64,000 nucleotides of DNA from Sipunculus nudus (GCA_026874595.1 CM049317.1:73848618-73912617), one strand, 5' to 3'; counted from the first letter of the stretch, positions 52,401 to 58,995 are shown. The notes: generated by a model from the letters alone, not told the origin. A program made the numbers and translations.

Positions 52401-52488
52401 GAAAGAAGGAGTCGTCTATCTGTAAAGGCCGCCATGACTTCGCTAAAAGATTTGGCTTCCATCGTCTCCGCCACTCGATTTCTGTCAT
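3384..52488 (-). CDS. NHEJ1: NHEJ1 / XLF (Cernunnos), complete 7-exon gene, 346 aa
   Basis: XLF bridges DNA ends with XRCC4, ligase IV and Ku in nuclear non-homologous end joining. The coding join is 52294-52488, 41634-41852, 40167-40305, 39064-39125, 34877-34991, 4479-4684 and 3384-3488 (1,041 nt, 346 aa; human XLF is 299 aa). Family signatures seen: LISDLTRVW at residues 43-51, GLPFMWKF at 122-129 (Leu123 matches human XLF Leu115, which contacts XRCC4), a predicted coiled coil at about 139-185 containing ELLRRQQELMKIVAAKDKQI, a disordered SPxK tail at 287-312, and a basic C-terminus ending in Phe346 resembling the XLF Ku-binding motif. Introns are 10.4, 1.3, 1.0, 4.1, 30.2 and 1.0 kb, all GT-AG, and phases match at every junction (0,0,1,0,1,0). 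Exons 3 and 4 are too short to stand out as ORFs and were found by matching the family order. The oddity is the repeat-packed intron 5. Identity is secure; the exon 5 end is the least certain boundary. Confidence 0.93.
3525..4025. repeat. Degenerate GAGTCC/AAGTCC hexamer repeats in NHEJ1 intron 6
   Basis: Two clusters (about 3525-3665 and 3885-4025) of imperfect six-base repeats such as GAGTCTGAGTC and AAGTCCAAGTCC, separated by AT-rich sequence. It sits inside the 990-bp intron 6. Confidence 0.6.
4479..4684 (-). CDS. NHEJ1: NHEJ1 exon 6 (residues 244-312), disordered SPxK tail
   Basis: The acceptor is TAACATTTCAG and the donor GTCAAG|GTATGT; 206 nt, entering phase 1 and leaving phase 0. It is acidic at first (DEEGDSLPEDG), then Pro/Ser/Gly-rich, then has four consecutive S-P-x-K units at 287-302 and SPVK at 309-312. 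SPxK is a typical proline-directed kinase site; the C-terminal tail of XLF is known to be unstructured and phosphorylated. The 5' end of this exon is duplicated in the adjacent 65-bp repeat. Confidence 0.88.
4660..4935. repeat. 65-bp tandem repeat spanning the exon 6 acceptor
   Basis: Three near-identical 65-bp units start at 4711, 4776 and 4841, each beginning ACACCTTTAAATATCCTCAG. The functional exon boundary (4660-4710) is itself a diverged unit: CCTCAGGTAAACTGTCACC and the CAGTGATTA that follows correspond to CCTCAGGTAAAATGTC and AGTGATAAA in the units. A further relic at about 4901-4935 resembles the exon 5' end and its acceptor, with the acceptor AG lost. The array therefore arose by tandem duplication across the intron 5/exon 6 boundary. 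Confidence 0.8.
5147..5347 (+). mobile_element. CAGGGGCGGATCCAGG MITE copy
   Basis: Starts CAGGGGCGGATCCAGGATTT and ends CCTGGATCCACTTCTG, an imperfect inverted copy of the start. It contains G runs and GTCCGGACCCC. Same family as 901-1083. Confidence 0.7.
5870..5957. repeat. (AT)n microsatellite
   Basis: About 88 bp of alternating A and T with one interruption (TATTTATA) near 5931. Confidence 0.95.
6365..20760 (+). mobile_element. 14.4-kb hairpin-ended non-autonomous element carrying a satellite (copy A)
   Basis: The left end has TGTCGGTACGACA (a perfect small palindrome) followed by TGCCCCCGCCTGGGGCA, able to form a hairpin. The right end is another TGCCCC..GGGGCA hairpin at about 20737-20757. 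Inside, 6440-6720 has two diverged satellite-like units, 6720-7420 is a non-tandem segment ending in a GACGGACGGATGG tract, and 7425-20660 is the 180-bp array. The same order recurs at 35721-38728. Terminal hairpins plus internal tandem repeats recall Helentron-associated (HINE) or pearl-type elements described in bivalves; I infer that class but see no Rep/helicase gene. Confidence 0.7.
7425..20660. repeat. 180-bp satellite array, about 73 units, with higher-order structure
   Basis: Head-to-tail units of about 180 bp. Each contains TTTGTCATGAAAATTTC, TTTTTCATGAAATTTTC, GGAGCCGTAAAACGGTC (a small hairpin CCGT-AAA-ACGG), GAACTCGATCTGTAACTGG and AATCAGGCCAATATCTGC. The first few units (7425-7900) are the most diverged, and later ones differ by few substitutions. 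Multi-unit blocks repeat at 1618 bp (9 units), 2341 bp (13 units) and 360 bp (2 units). Short ORFs recur on both strands only because the unit is 180 bp, a multiple of three; they have no start or family support. Confidence 0.95.
20773..20821 (-). ncRNA. Hammerhead ribozyme-like motif, copy 1
   Basis: Minus strand, sense to the Penelope-like ORF and downstream of it. Stem I strands are ATTCAC and GTGAAAT (five pairs, one mismatch), then core CTGATGA, stem II CGGG/CCCG with a six-base loop, core GAA, a three-pair stem III, and a UU cleavage position. U-U replaces the usual G-C pair next to the core, which may weaken activity. Confidence 0.6.
21463..22228 (-). pseudogene. Penelope-like RT C-terminus plus GIY-YIG endonuclease, frameshifted
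   Basis: The 5' segment (22228 down to about 21795) has IIWFNPPYSRHVKTNIG, KHFPQHHRYHRLFNRN and KISYSCLPNMS, hallmarks of the region after the RT in animal Penelope-like ORFs. The 3' segment (about 21830 to 21463) has CPMNGQCQLKCIVYKA, HYIGCTEGDFKTRYNNH (GIY-YIG core), TELSKHIWSLK and a C..C-type CDLCLSEK. The two lie in different frames, shifting at an A7 run near 21800 after CNCR. No RT catalytic motif remains. The endonuclease would nick DNA at the insertion site in a complete element. Confidence 0.85.
22257..22304 (+). ncRNA. Hammerhead ribozyme-like motif, copy 2
   Basis: Plus strand, antisense to the ORF. Stem I is ATTCAC (22257-22262) with GTGAAT (22299-22304), six perfect pairs. Core CTGATGA is at 22263-22269, stem II CGGG/CCCG at 22271-22274 and 22281-22284, GAA at 22286-22288, stem III ACA/TGT around a three-base loop, and cleavage predicted after T22298. 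Short stem III is typical of Penelope-type hammerheads. Confidence 0.65.
22331..22412. repeat. (AT)n microsatellite
   Basis: About 80 bp of uninterrupted TA dinucleotides directly beside the right arm of the Penelope-like fragment. Confidence 0.95.
22413..23224. other. Intron 5 segment, no feature recognised
   Basis: Ordinary AT-rich intronic sequence between the microsatellite and the first recognisable relics of the 88-bp repeat. No coding exon or clear repeat found. Confidence 0.5.
23225..23335. repeat. Diverged relic units of the 88-bp repeat
   Basis: Contains ATACCTGTTGTCTATTGTGA, ACCTCAGGTGCCCTG, AACCAGGCATGTGGTACC and TTCTCTGTATGTAAGAGATAC, all recognisable 88-bp unit blocks in the right order but heavily substituted. 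An even more diverged unit may precede it (about 23160-23210). It lies some 450 bp beyond the end of the homogeneous array. Confidence 0.7.
23783..34928. repeat. 88-bp minisatellite of about 126 units derived from the exon 5 donor region
   Basis: Head-to-tail 88-bp units with blocks GATTTCTCTGTATATAAGAG, ATACACCTGTTGTCTATAAT, ACCTTGAGCAGGGG and TGTGTAACCAGGCATGTTTC. Read on the minus strand each unit has ACAGAGAAATCATGGTG, TGGTTACACAGAACCCC and TGCTCAAG|GTAATATCA: the 3' end of NHEJ1 exon 5, its donor, then 41 bp of intron. Variants are donor GTAATA or GTTATA; GGGGTTC, GGGGTCC or GAGGTTC; and CACCATGA, CACTATGA, CACTATGG or CACATTGA. The last unit (34877-34928) is part of the coding exon. No spacers, so not CRISPR. 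Confidence 0.97.
34877..34991 (-). CDS. NHEJ1: NHEJ1 exon 5 (residues 206-243), ends inside the first 88-bp repeat unit
   Basis: The acceptor is TTGTGTTTCAG, then GFEQQVEVPGFSAFQNQGQE, matching human XLF around KPFVMNLQDLYMAV. The coding sequence then runs into the terminal unit of the 88-bp array, encoding YREIMVKHAWLHRTPAQ, and ends at CTCAAG|GTAATATC. The 115-nt length leaves phase 1, exactly what exon 6 needs. The residues after LYRE have no clear XLF counterpart, so this end is inferred from the donor and the phase. An alternative donor ATG|GTGAAA (phase 0) would not fit exon 6. Confidence 0.78.
35000..35077. repeat. AT-rich microsatellite tract
   Basis: Short runs of ATATAT and CATACATATATG just inside intron 4, after the exon 5 acceptor. 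Confidence 0.6.
35078..35643. repeat. 283-bp tandem duplication in intron 4
   Basis: Two consecutive copies, 35078-35360 and 35361-35643, both starting GAAATAACTGGAT and sharing CACCATTCATTCAGTA, GATGCACAGATTCTTACC and GAAGGATGCATCAAACC. They differ by scattered substitutions. No ORF. Confidence 0.85.
35721..38728 (+). mobile_element. Hairpin-ended satellite-carrying element, head-to-tail dimer (copy B)
   Basis: The first unit (35721-37413) starts GATGTATCGGAACGACACG and TGCCCCCGCCTGGGGCA, has the same internal segment as copy A, three 180-bp satellite units (about 36780-37330) and ends in the TGCCCC..GGGGCA hairpin. The second unit follows at once, lacking roughly its first 75 bp (joined at TTTTTTAAGTTCAGG). 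It repeats the internal segment with about one and a half satellite units (38413-38645) and the terminal hairpin (38699-38728). The two internal segments are almost identical. It lies in NHEJ1 intron 4. Confidence 0.8.
38729..39060. other. Intron 4 tail, no feature recognised
   Basis: AT-rich sequence between copy B and exon 4. No coding or repeat signal beyond a GATATCAACATATGTGAATG phrase containing a short inverted repeat. Confidence 0.5.
39064..39125 (-). CDS. NHEJ1: NHEJ1 exon 4 (residues 185-205), end of stalk
   Basis: A 62-nt exon preceded by a long T tract ending TTTAG, with donor AGTAAG|GTAAGA. The frame inherited from exon 3 gives KNLETHIFDDKTFTDNMATS, corresponding to human KTEPFEENSFLEQFM. 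A competing donor five bases upstream (CAA|GTAAGG) would break the phase with exon 5. Confidence 0.85.
39126..40166. other. NHEJ1 intron 3, possible degenerate tRNA-like SINE inside
   Basis: Intron of 1,041 bp. On the minus strand about 39760-39830 reads GGTGGTGTAATGATTTACA, then GTTGGTTCAAGTTTC, resembling degenerate A and B boxes of a tRNA-derived SINE. The rest is AT-rich with no other recognisable element. Confidence 0.35.
40167..40305 (-). CDS. NHEJ1: NHEJ1 exon 3 (residues 139-184), coiled-coil stalk
   Basis: The acceptor is CCATTTTAG and the donor TCAAGAA|GTAAGG; 139 nt, entering phase 0 and leaving phase 1. It encodes MTMPLLVMVGELLRRQQEL followed by MKIVAAKDKQIDDYKTQGA, matching human RPLMGMSLALQCQVREL and MKDLEIQDYQESGA. 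The leucine/glutamine-rich heptads fit the homodimer stalk. A second AG four bases into the exon would shift the frame and is not used in this model. Confidence 0.92.
40530..41216 (+). mobile_element. CAGGGGCGG-type MITE interrupted by another repeat
   Basis: The left part (GGGCAGATCCAGGATTTTGG, about 40533) and the right part (CCCCCTCTGGATCTTCTACTG, ending about 41216) match the two ends of the CAGGGGCGG family. Between them are three diverged repeats sharing TGACCTCTGACCTCATTAAA or TTTTGCTGACAATTGAACT and CAGGTGAGA, plus a GGACGGACATACGGACAGATGG tract typical of the other element family. It looks like a nested insertion. Confidence 0.55.
41441..41520. repeat. 22-bp minisatellite (ATATGACTCTAGTTAGGAGTAG)n in intron 2
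   Basis: Four units or part units of a 22-bp repeat whose core is GACTCTAGTTAGGAGTAG, the last diverging to GACTCGTGTGAAGAGTAGG. Confidence 0.85.
41634..41852 (-). CDS. NHEJ1: NHEJ1 exon 2 (residues 66-138), rest of head domain
   Basis: The acceptor is TTTTTGTTACAG and the donor ATG|GTGTGT; the exon is 219 nt, phase 0 at both ends. It encodes a helix (SKILDHLRENLEE), beta strands and the diagnostic KLAGLPFMWKF, equivalent to human SELSGLPFYWNF. The Leu of GLPF is the conserved XRCC4-contact leucine. Confidence 0.95.
42180..42260 (-). repeat. Possible degenerate tRNA-like sequence
   Basis: On the minus strand GGTGGTTCAAATCCAGTTC resembles a tRNA B box, with an upstream A-box-like stretch too diverged to fold as a tRNA. 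Probably a SINE relic; weak call. Confidence 0.3.
42838..43352. mobile_element. Foldback element with roughly 200-bp inverted arms
   Basis: The left arm (42838-43020) and right arm (about 43140-43352) are inverted copies: CCCAGTTG.TGCTCTGTTGT, TTAGATGATG.ACCCAGTTTG, ACATCTGATCTTGA (left GCATCTGATCTTGA) and GTGATTGTTTCAGCCAGT occur on the left in forward and on the right in reverse orientation. The loop is about 120 bp. No ORF of note; a long-arm MITE. Confidence 0.75.
43370..43660. repeat. Interspersed repeat, copy 1 (partner at 47395-47700)
   Basis: Shares with 47395-47700 the ordered phrases TTTTGAGTGACAGCTC, GGCCGGTGA, ATACATGGCTA and AGGTCGATG (there TTGGTCGATG), with diverged sequence between. 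Identity unknown; no coding signal. Confidence 0.5.
43661..47394. other. Intron 1 segment, no gene recognised
   Basis: AT-rich intronic sequence with short homopolymers (a T16 run near 45511-45530, A runs near 46308). Small open frames here show no recognisable motif. Nothing else supported. Confidence 0.45.
47395..47700. repeat. Interspersed repeat, copy 2 (partner at 43370-43660)
   Basis: Begins TTTTGAGTGACAGCTCATCG and ends near GGTCGATGATGCG; the same ordered blocks as the copy at 43370, both in intron 1. Confidence 0.5.
48076..48186. repeat. TTATTGACACACGG motif plus 22-23-bp repeats of AGTCTCGGTTACC
   Basis: TTATTGACACACGG at 48076-48089 is followed by four copies of AGTCTCGGTTACC-like sequence at 48096, 48119, 48141 (as AGTCTCGGGTAC) and 48164. 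The first motif recurs near NHEJ1 exon 1 (52085). Short tandem repeat in a CG-containing island of intron 1. Confidence 0.75.
49462..50190 (-). pseudogene. Decayed LINE ORF2 C-terminal fragments
   Basis: The minus strand 49462-49668 encodes FHLYVLQRWVTLNPFLHRL and SPTCTLCKLERETLSHIF, and 50090-50180 encodes CPICRNGDVEDERHNGFEC. Both match the C-x2-C..H-x4-C zinc-knuckle region that follows the reverse transcriptase in animal LINEs. Frames are broken and the RT core is not visible. Two different degraded copies may be involved. Confidence 0.55.
50191..52080. other. Intron 1 segment, possible further LINE debris
   Basis: AT-rich sequence. The minus strand near 50690-50740 encodes a Cys-rich stretch (CSKRDIGCLTCRYHLIEVLW) that could be more LINE zinc-knuckle debris. 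Otherwise no gene or structured repeat recognised. Confidence 0.35.
52085..52239. repeat. Inverted TTATTGACACA motif cluster beside NHEJ1 exon 1
   Basis: Four copies of the 11-mer TTATTGACACA in alternating orientation: 52085-52095 (+), 52194-52204 (-), 52213-52223 (+), 52229-52239 (-). The outer pair extends to TTATTGACACACGG and forms 14-bp terminal inverted repeats of a 155-bp MITE-like unit. The inner pair makes a perfect 11-bp stem with an 8-base loop. It lies about 55 bp inside intron 1. Confidence 0.75.
52294..52488 (-). CDS. NHEJ1: NHEJ1 exon 1 (residues 1-65), start of XLF head domain
   Basis: The start is the ATG at 52488-52486, with A at -3. It is the first ATG after an in-frame TAA at 52549-52551; the reading frame is open upstream to that stop without another ATG. 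The exon carries WRPLQIDDSFFLIKSHF and LISDLTRVWYETLEG, which align with the beta-sandwich N-terminus of XLF (human LLVSDLQQVWHE). The donor is GGAAAG|GTAGGT, phase 0. Confidence 0.93.
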
Positions 52489-52620
52489 TTTGGTGGAGAG
52501 GGAAGAAGTTGTCAATATCTTGAGCGATAATGAAGTGTAAACTACCGTTTAACAGCTATCCCATCATGCAACTGTTGTCTTATCAAGATAGAGACGGAAA
52601 TCGGAGGCTCGGAGAAATAC
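52489..52620 (-). promoter_or_regulatory. Presumed NHEJ1 5'UTR and promoter region
   Basis: Sequence directly upstream of the start codon, with an in-frame stop at 52549-52551 and no upstream ATG in frame. No TATA box seen. The transcription start is not identifiable from sequence alone. Confidence 0.35.
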
Positions 52621-52889
52621 GTATGAATTCCTGGATGATTTCCTAAAATAAACGGAGATTTTATGCAAAGGTTCCTGCTTGTTAAAACAAACTCGAGAAA
52701 ATGCCAACCACAATATGTACAACGATGTCACACACTCTTTGACACAACATCCAGCTCACTTTGGTAAGATAAACGTAAAAGAACTCTTTTGATACTTCTT
52801 TTAATATATTTTATGTTTTTCTTTAAACGTTTGAACATGTTAATTATGCCTTGAATTAAAGCTATACTATATAAGTAGTATATTTTAAT

Positions 52890-53225
52890 ACGCATACGTG
52901 ATCTGTTTATATTAGGTTCCGTATTAACAGGGTATATTTAATACGGATTGAAACCGGCCGATACCGACGTCTGGTCCGGGAGGATCGAGTATATCTCTCG
53001 TGTAATTCCGGTCAGGTAGAAACGGTGGGACACTTATACTTTCTCTTCTATTGTAGTAAAAACAGATTAATTAGAAAGGAATTCGAGGAACAAGCCAGTC
53101 GTGTACTAAATATTGATTTCAGTAATATGACATGTAAAGATAAATTGGTGTTTTCTTTGTCAAACGGCGACGTTGTCAACTTAACTGCAAGATTTGCATC
53201 AGAAGCATTTTGTAACCGACTATGA
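52890..53225 (+). pseudogene. LINE ORF2 3'-terminal fragment
   Basis: The plus strand reads RIETGRYRRLVREDRVYLSC, NSGQVETVGHLYFLFYC and RLIRKEFEEQASRVL, then a stop at 53223. This is the terminal zinc-knuckle module (C..C/H..C) that ends many LINE ORF2 proteins, usually preceded by IETGRY or similar. The RT and endonuclease are absent, so this is a 5'-truncated insertion. Downstream, 53225-53400 has a duplicated stretch (CATGATGTATAT, TGTTAAT.TCATTCACAA, GGACCTTAATATTTA), likely the element's 3' tail. Confidence 0.75.
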
Positions 53226-53823
53226 AGTATCATGATGTATATTCATTGTATGTTAATATCATTCACAATTGGACCTTAATATTTAAGTTCTGTTATTTAA
53301 TTGATATAACATGATGTATATTTATTTCATGTTAATCTCATTCACAACCGGACCTTAATATTTATTTTTTTTTAATTGTTTTCAAAGTATAGTGCTTCAT
53401 AAGCCCTAGAGGCTGGATGTGCTATTATGTATGTTTAAATCGGAAAGACATGTACATGTTGCACTTTAATAATACTACTATACTACTATGTTTTAATTAG
53501 GGGATTCAGTACGTATAGTCAGGCAATCAATTAGTAATAAACGCACAAATCCATAGCACATGCAAGTAGTTCAACTTCACTTCGTAACCGTTTTAGGAAA
53601 AACCTCTTTGGATGAAGTCACTGTGACCTACATTTTCTGAGTAACCTGGCTAAAAAAACTGAGTAAACCTTGGAAGTTAGATATAATTCTCATGAAAACT
53701 CTTAAGGAATGCATTGAACGGATTTTTTGGACGTCGAACGCTCCACAGAAATAGTAGGACATTCTAAAATATCTTAAACGCTAAGTTCTGTATGAATAGA
53801 AGGCATATGTCGCCACCTCCCGG

Positions 53824-54265
53824 CTCTTGCGGTCTAGGGGTAGCACAGAGGATTAAAAGCCGGGGATCGTGAGTTCAAATCTCCCCCGAGGAGCAGTAAG
53901 ATTTTCCGTTGTTGGCCCCATCTCAGGGTGAGCGCTCTGCAGAGTCCATCTGAAGGCAGTTGCATTGCCGCAAGGCTGTGTTTCAATCATAAACGAGTGC
54001 GCCTTTCGGGGGTTAATTTTCTTCTGTAATTTATGACTCATGGAGCAAAGGGGACGATTACTGACCGAGGGCCAACAGGTGCAGTAGTCACCGGGCCTGG
54101 TCAACACACGGCTATAAAATGAGAGGAAGCGTGTGCTATGTACAGCCCTGTCATGTAGTCCGAACGTGGAATTCTACAGATCTATAAATAGTAAGATGAG
54201 CTAGCATATAAAAAATGGAGGCTGTTACCTCCTACAATTATTAAAAAACAAAATAAAATAATATG
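53824..54265 (+). mobile_element. tRNA-derived SINE
   Basis: The head GCTCTTGCGGTCTAGGGGTA (A box) and GTGAGTTCAAATCTCCCC (B box), with a 3' GAGGAGC pairing with the first bases, folds as a tRNA-like unit of about 72 bp. An unrelated body follows, then an A/T-rich tail (AACAAAATAAAATAATA) ending about 54265. It lies between the LINE fragment and the GGACT gene. Confidence 0.75.
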
Positions 54266-56160
54266 TAGTACAGCTTCGCTTGCTAATTCTGGGAACTGCT
54301 TGATAACCTCATACAGGCACTGTATAGGCCTGCTCCTTATTATCTGAAGTAGAGAGGGAATTTTACAGTTTTAATATAAATGTATACTAAAGGCAAATTT
54401 CTCAGGAGAGGGCGGAAACACGAGGTCTGATGAAATGTGATGTGTTTAATTTGTCTATTATAATGGTGCTATCCATGTTACATTTAACTCAAGCGTGATT
54501 GTTCGACCGACCATGAAGGTTAACTATGGTCCGGCCTTTGAAAGGTATTTTCTCTGTGTTAAACGCTGCTGAATTAACTAGGTGTCCTGAATCCTGAAAA
54601 TGCAGAAGACACGAAAAATCTATATCATAACTGACGGTGGTCACACGAGACATGTCATGCAACTCCTCCGTGGCCATGCCTCGGATATATATACGTTATG
54701 CACGGGGGATTACAGCGCCATCTATCAGAACCTACAATGTGTTAATCCATGAAGTAAACTCGGTCCATGGTTAACCCGTCCCCCTGCGTGTGGACCTGTC
54801 TCGCCTATCCCAGCACAGGAACGAGTATTATTTTCAAGTATAAATAATGATTTGGATCAATAAGTCCGAATCATGAATTCATAAACATATTATCATGTCA
54901 TATCGCAGGTGGATTTTGACTTCAAATACCGTGTCTTATTATATTCAGATGGATGCAGGATTTAGGAATGGGGGGGGGGGGGGGGGGGGGGCTCAGAGGG
55001 GGCAGGTGAGAGATGGTGTTAGGCTTACCAGCATAATATAAATGCCCACTGAGTCGTGTAATCTCGGGTCACTCTCTCTGTATGAAAGTTTCTTTTCTGC
55101 GAAAGACCGACATTTATCAGTTATTAATTTAAATGTTTGCCGCCACCCCATCCCCTCCCCTGGAGTGATACTTAGCGCCAACATGATTGCATACATCTAG
55201 TTTTTGTCTGCAGCTAAGGTCACAGGCAAAACCTGATGCAGATCTGTATGTCTGTTCTTCCCAATACTGAATAACCTGCATGAACACGTACGTGTGCATG
55301 CATATGTATGAACCAGCATTGTCTCATTTTAATCCCAAATGAGAAGCAGTTGAATATACGACAAAAATACTTATGTTGCAGGCCTTTGCCCTTTACTTTG
55401 AAAAATGTAACTCGGTTAACTGGGCAGCCCTGAATACAAGATGCAGTAGACTTGTATAACGGACTGGTATAAGGCTAACCTATTTAAATGTAAACTGTAT
55501 TTATTTTACATAGATTGTACAACTATTCATGACAATTAATACGGTACACTCTCCATGGCTAGAATGGTGCCGTTCGGTATAGTCCATCTGCGCAGCTGAC
55601 GCTGATGTCAGAGGGCAAAAATGGCGCTATTTACTAGGTTGAAAAATAACTAGGTTATCTACCTTTATATTTGAAGGCGATAAAGGAAATATGTATAACT
55701 GAATATAAGTTTATAACAATTCAGTTGGAAAATGGCTAACATTGATCAATATAGTGCCAAAATTAATGTTTTCGTGCTCAGCGGCTGATATTACCTAATT
55801 ATTCATTTAGGACCACATAACTTAAGTGATGTTAAGGTGTTCTAACAGATACAAGAAAATAGGACGCGCAGGTTATATTTTACATATTTGATTCATTCAA
55901 GGTTGATCGAGTACGTACGTCCTTATGGGATGACATATACCTACGTTGGAGTGTAGATACATTGTGGTTATATTTACAACTTGAAAAATAAAGAAGAATC
56001 GGGCGTTTTCTGTGGCAATGTAAAAATAATGTTACACATTGCAACTTATAGGCAACATAAAGAAATGAATTATTATCAGGCTTAGCCTTACCTATTTTGC
56101 ATGTGTTTTTCTATCAATTTTAAAATAATTGATGTATTCATTTATTTACATATTTTTTTT
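54266..56160. other. Intergenic sequence, no gene recognised
   Basis: Contains a partial CAGGGGCGG-family piece with a 20-base G run (about 54946-54992). Small open frames here lack recognisable domains. The 55560-55640 stretch is locally CG-richer (CTGCGCAGCTGACGCTGATG) but has no supporting exon. Confidence 0.4.
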
Positions 56161-56316
56161 TTTTTTTGCCAATGAGAAACAGGTCCTCATTTTGCAAACT
56201 TGTGTCCTTGCCTCGATTCCTAGAAAAAAAAAATTTGAAAGGAATGGACCACGGGCTAATATTGTTTCAAAATAATTATAAATGTATCATTTAAAAAAAT
56301 CCTGGAAGCTTGTAAA

Positions 56317-56613
56317 ATGTCACGCGTTCGACGAATCAAACTAAATAAAAGTGAACAAAATGCGCTTGCTGGCATTAAATTTTCGGTTGTAAGAATCCAT
56401 AGAACAATTATTTGTTGGTGTGTCCTTCGTATGCAGTTAGATCACAAATTTCACTACCAGGAAAACGCCCTTAAGGAATTTTACAGCTACAGGCTTGTGC
56501 TGGAATTCCAGCCGGTTGTTTGCTGGTCTCGCAGGCTTTCAGTCCAATGCGCATGTCGGAAATCTGACCTTTTGGCATTTGTTTGTAAATACCCGCCTTC
56601 GGGAAATCCCTAA
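56317..56613 (+). CDS. Unrecognised 98-codon open frame
   Basis: ATG to TAA, 98 codons, beginning MSRVRRIKLNKSEQNAL, basic at the N-terminus with several Cys in the second half. I recognise no family or splice context. It is probably chance or repeat-derived sequence; listed because it is one of the longer non-repetitive frames here. Confidence 0.12.
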   Translation: MSRVRRIKLNKSEQNALAGIKFSVVRIHRTIICWCVLRMQLDHKFHYQENALKEFYSYRLVLEFQPVVCWSRRLSVQCACRKSDLLAFVCKYPPSGNP

Positions 56614-56718
56614 ACGCGGATCCGCACGCGGATCTCTAAATTAGATTTCTTTCCAAGTTCATAGTCTTATATATTTTACGTAAACATTTTGTTAGTGACA
56701 GTTATTTAGATTATATGC

Positions 56719-56911
56719 AGAAGCGCATCCAGGGGTAAGGTCCAAGGGGTCCGGATCCCTCCCTTTTTTCAGCCGCCGCAGCATTTTTTAAGGGGTTAAG
56801 ACCAGTTTTTGCAGCCTGGAACCCCCCCCCCTTCGGACCTAGGGAACTTTTTCACACTTTGTCATTGGATTCTCCTGGGTTGGACCCCTAAATCATGGAT
56901 CCGCCCCTGAA
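56719..56911 (-). mobile_element. CAGGGGCGGATCC MITE copy, inverted
   Basis: The right end ATCATGGATCCGCCCCTG is the reverse complement of the family's start, and the left end CGCATCCAGGGG is its other terminus. Internal C run at 56823-56831. Confidence 0.7.
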
Positions 56912-57943
56912 ACGGCAAAAGAATTGGTCATTAATCTAGCTGTGAAATATACAACGGGGAATTAAGGGAGTTCTTCCCTGGCCATAACACTGTCACACGG
57001 CGCGTCAGGTGAATAACTGAGACAGTCCAAGTTGGATATTGTGCTGCATTTATTACCAGTTGTCTTGGTTTACATGATGATGATGGCGTGGGTCTGTCTG
57101 CCAGTTCTCAGTCCGAACACAGGTTATTGTATCAGTATTACTACGTCACAAATCTTTAAAACATCTTACACTTTTTCTATTAGATATTGGATGGGTGTCA
57201 TTATGACATACCTGAATGTTTAGATAACCATATATGGTTTCGGCTTTCGCCTACGCACAAACTTTTTCCCTGTTTTACCTAAAGCTCATGTAATATAATT
57301 ATATTCCTGTCACTAATATATTCAGGATATATATTTGTCTCTTGAACAATTAATTCTGTGTGACCCAGCTACTTACTGACTCACTTTTGATACTGTTTTC
57401 CTGTCCTAAATTACTGCCTGATGCGTAGGCCGGTATTCACCGTACTTCTGACTTTAATATCATTTTACACTGACATCCAGATCTAAACCTGGCTTCTGCT
57501 GGTGCCTATGATAACAGAAGCTATTTTGCCTACTTGATTAAGTTTACGTTCACATGGCTATAACAATTATACCAGTCAATAGTAATCACTGGTTGTCTGC
57601 ATTCAGAATTTATGTCCATTAAAATACTCATTTATAAATCAGCTTCTTTTCCAAACCTATATGCTAACTGACGTAATGAGTTCGGAATCTAAACACCTGT
57701 CTTACAATAGTAGACGATGCGCTGGTTCACCATTTTAGGCTATAATCATTTTTCACTGTCGCTCTATCTGTCTTTCCATCTGCTAAACTGGTAACTGATC
57801 TCATGTGTACCAAAATATTGCGTTAAAATCAATAATTATATATAATAAATATTAACACCTCTTACCACATAACAATATCAATAAGTCCGCGTTATTGACA
57901 TTGGTCCATTTTTTCACCGAAAGCAATTCGGCCGAAGGCTATG

Positions 57944-58085
57944 CCAGGGGCGGGTCCAGAATTTGTACCGAGGGTGGTCTAACCCTCTATAAGATTAAGG
58001 TGAGAACCTGAATAAGGTCCTCGGGGCTTGAAAAGGGGAGGCCCAGAATAGAAAAAAAAATGGATTGAAGTCCTTGAAAATGTTG
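57944..58085 (+). mobile_element. CAGGGGCGG MITE copy, truncated
   Basis: Starts CCAGGGGCGGGTCCAGAATTTG, with the family's internal AAGTCCTTGAAAA phrase near the end; the right terminus is missing. A partial TTATTGACA motif lies just upstream at 57892-57900. Confidence 0.6.
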
Positions 58086-58474
58086 CGGGTGTTGAAACAC
58101 AGGTGAATCCATGCAGAGCCCGGGTCCCCGTCCCCCCGGTACGCTGGTGTGTACGGACCAGCAGCTATACCTTTGTAATTCAAACAAGGACGACATAGTG
58201 TCAAATCGAATTTTTAATAGTAATTTATCCGCTCGTCAGATGAAAGTTTGAAAATAACTGCATTTATTATATAACTTCATGCTTCCGCCTCTCGCTGCAA
58301 ACAGACACTTCTTCATATACAAGAACTCGCTCTTGAACGCCCTAAATTATTAACATAATTCTAAATTAGATAACATGTTATTAATAATGACAGGGAAAGA
58401 ATAGCAATTGCACTTAACAAGTTTAAAGATTACACAAAACTTATTTGTATACAGATTAATCTAAGGTGTCCGCA

Positions 58475-58800
58475 CCCTATACAATCTACTGCCATATACA
58501 AACTACTACCTTCTACAAACTACTACCTTATACAAACTACTACCTTATACAAACTACTACCTTATACAAACTACTACCTTATACAAACTACTACCTTATA
58601 CAAACTACTACCTTATACAAACTACTACCTTATACAACTTGCTACCTTTCAGAACCTACTACCTTATACAAAACATACATACCTGATGCATCAGCAGTTA
58701 CAGACCGTCATTAAAATCAAATTAAAATTAATACATACATAATATCACATTTTCGAGCGGCAACCTACTACATTATACAACCTACTACCTTATACAAAAC
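58475..58800. repeat. 17-bp minisatellite (ACAAACTACTACCTTAT)n
   Basis: About ten tandem copies at 58475-58650, becoming degenerate (ACTTGCTACC, GAACCTACTACC). A short second cluster lies at 58762-58800, followed by a duplicated stretch (TGCATCAGCAGTTACAGACC at about 58686 and GCATCAGCATTTAAAGGCAG at 58814). The whole block therefore appears duplicated once. Confidence 0.9.
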
Positions 58801-58924
58801 GTGGTTACCTGAAGCATCAGCATTTAAAGGCAGTCATTAAAATAAAATTACAATTTAATGCATGCATAATATCACATTCTTAACTGGCATTGTTAATTCA
58901 TACATATCATAACACATGCATGGG

Positions 58925-58929
<5 letters not shown>

Positions 58930-58992
<63 letters not shown>
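58930..58992. repeat. (AT)n microsatellite
   Basis: About 62 bp of uninterrupted alternating A and T. Confidence 0.95.

Positions 58993-58995
<3 letters not shown>

Noticed and set aside
52294-52515. A longer NHEJ1 N-terminus starting nine codons upstream at 52515
   Set aside because: The codon at 52515-52513 is TTG, not ATG; the first ATG in this frame after the stop at 52549 is at 52488.
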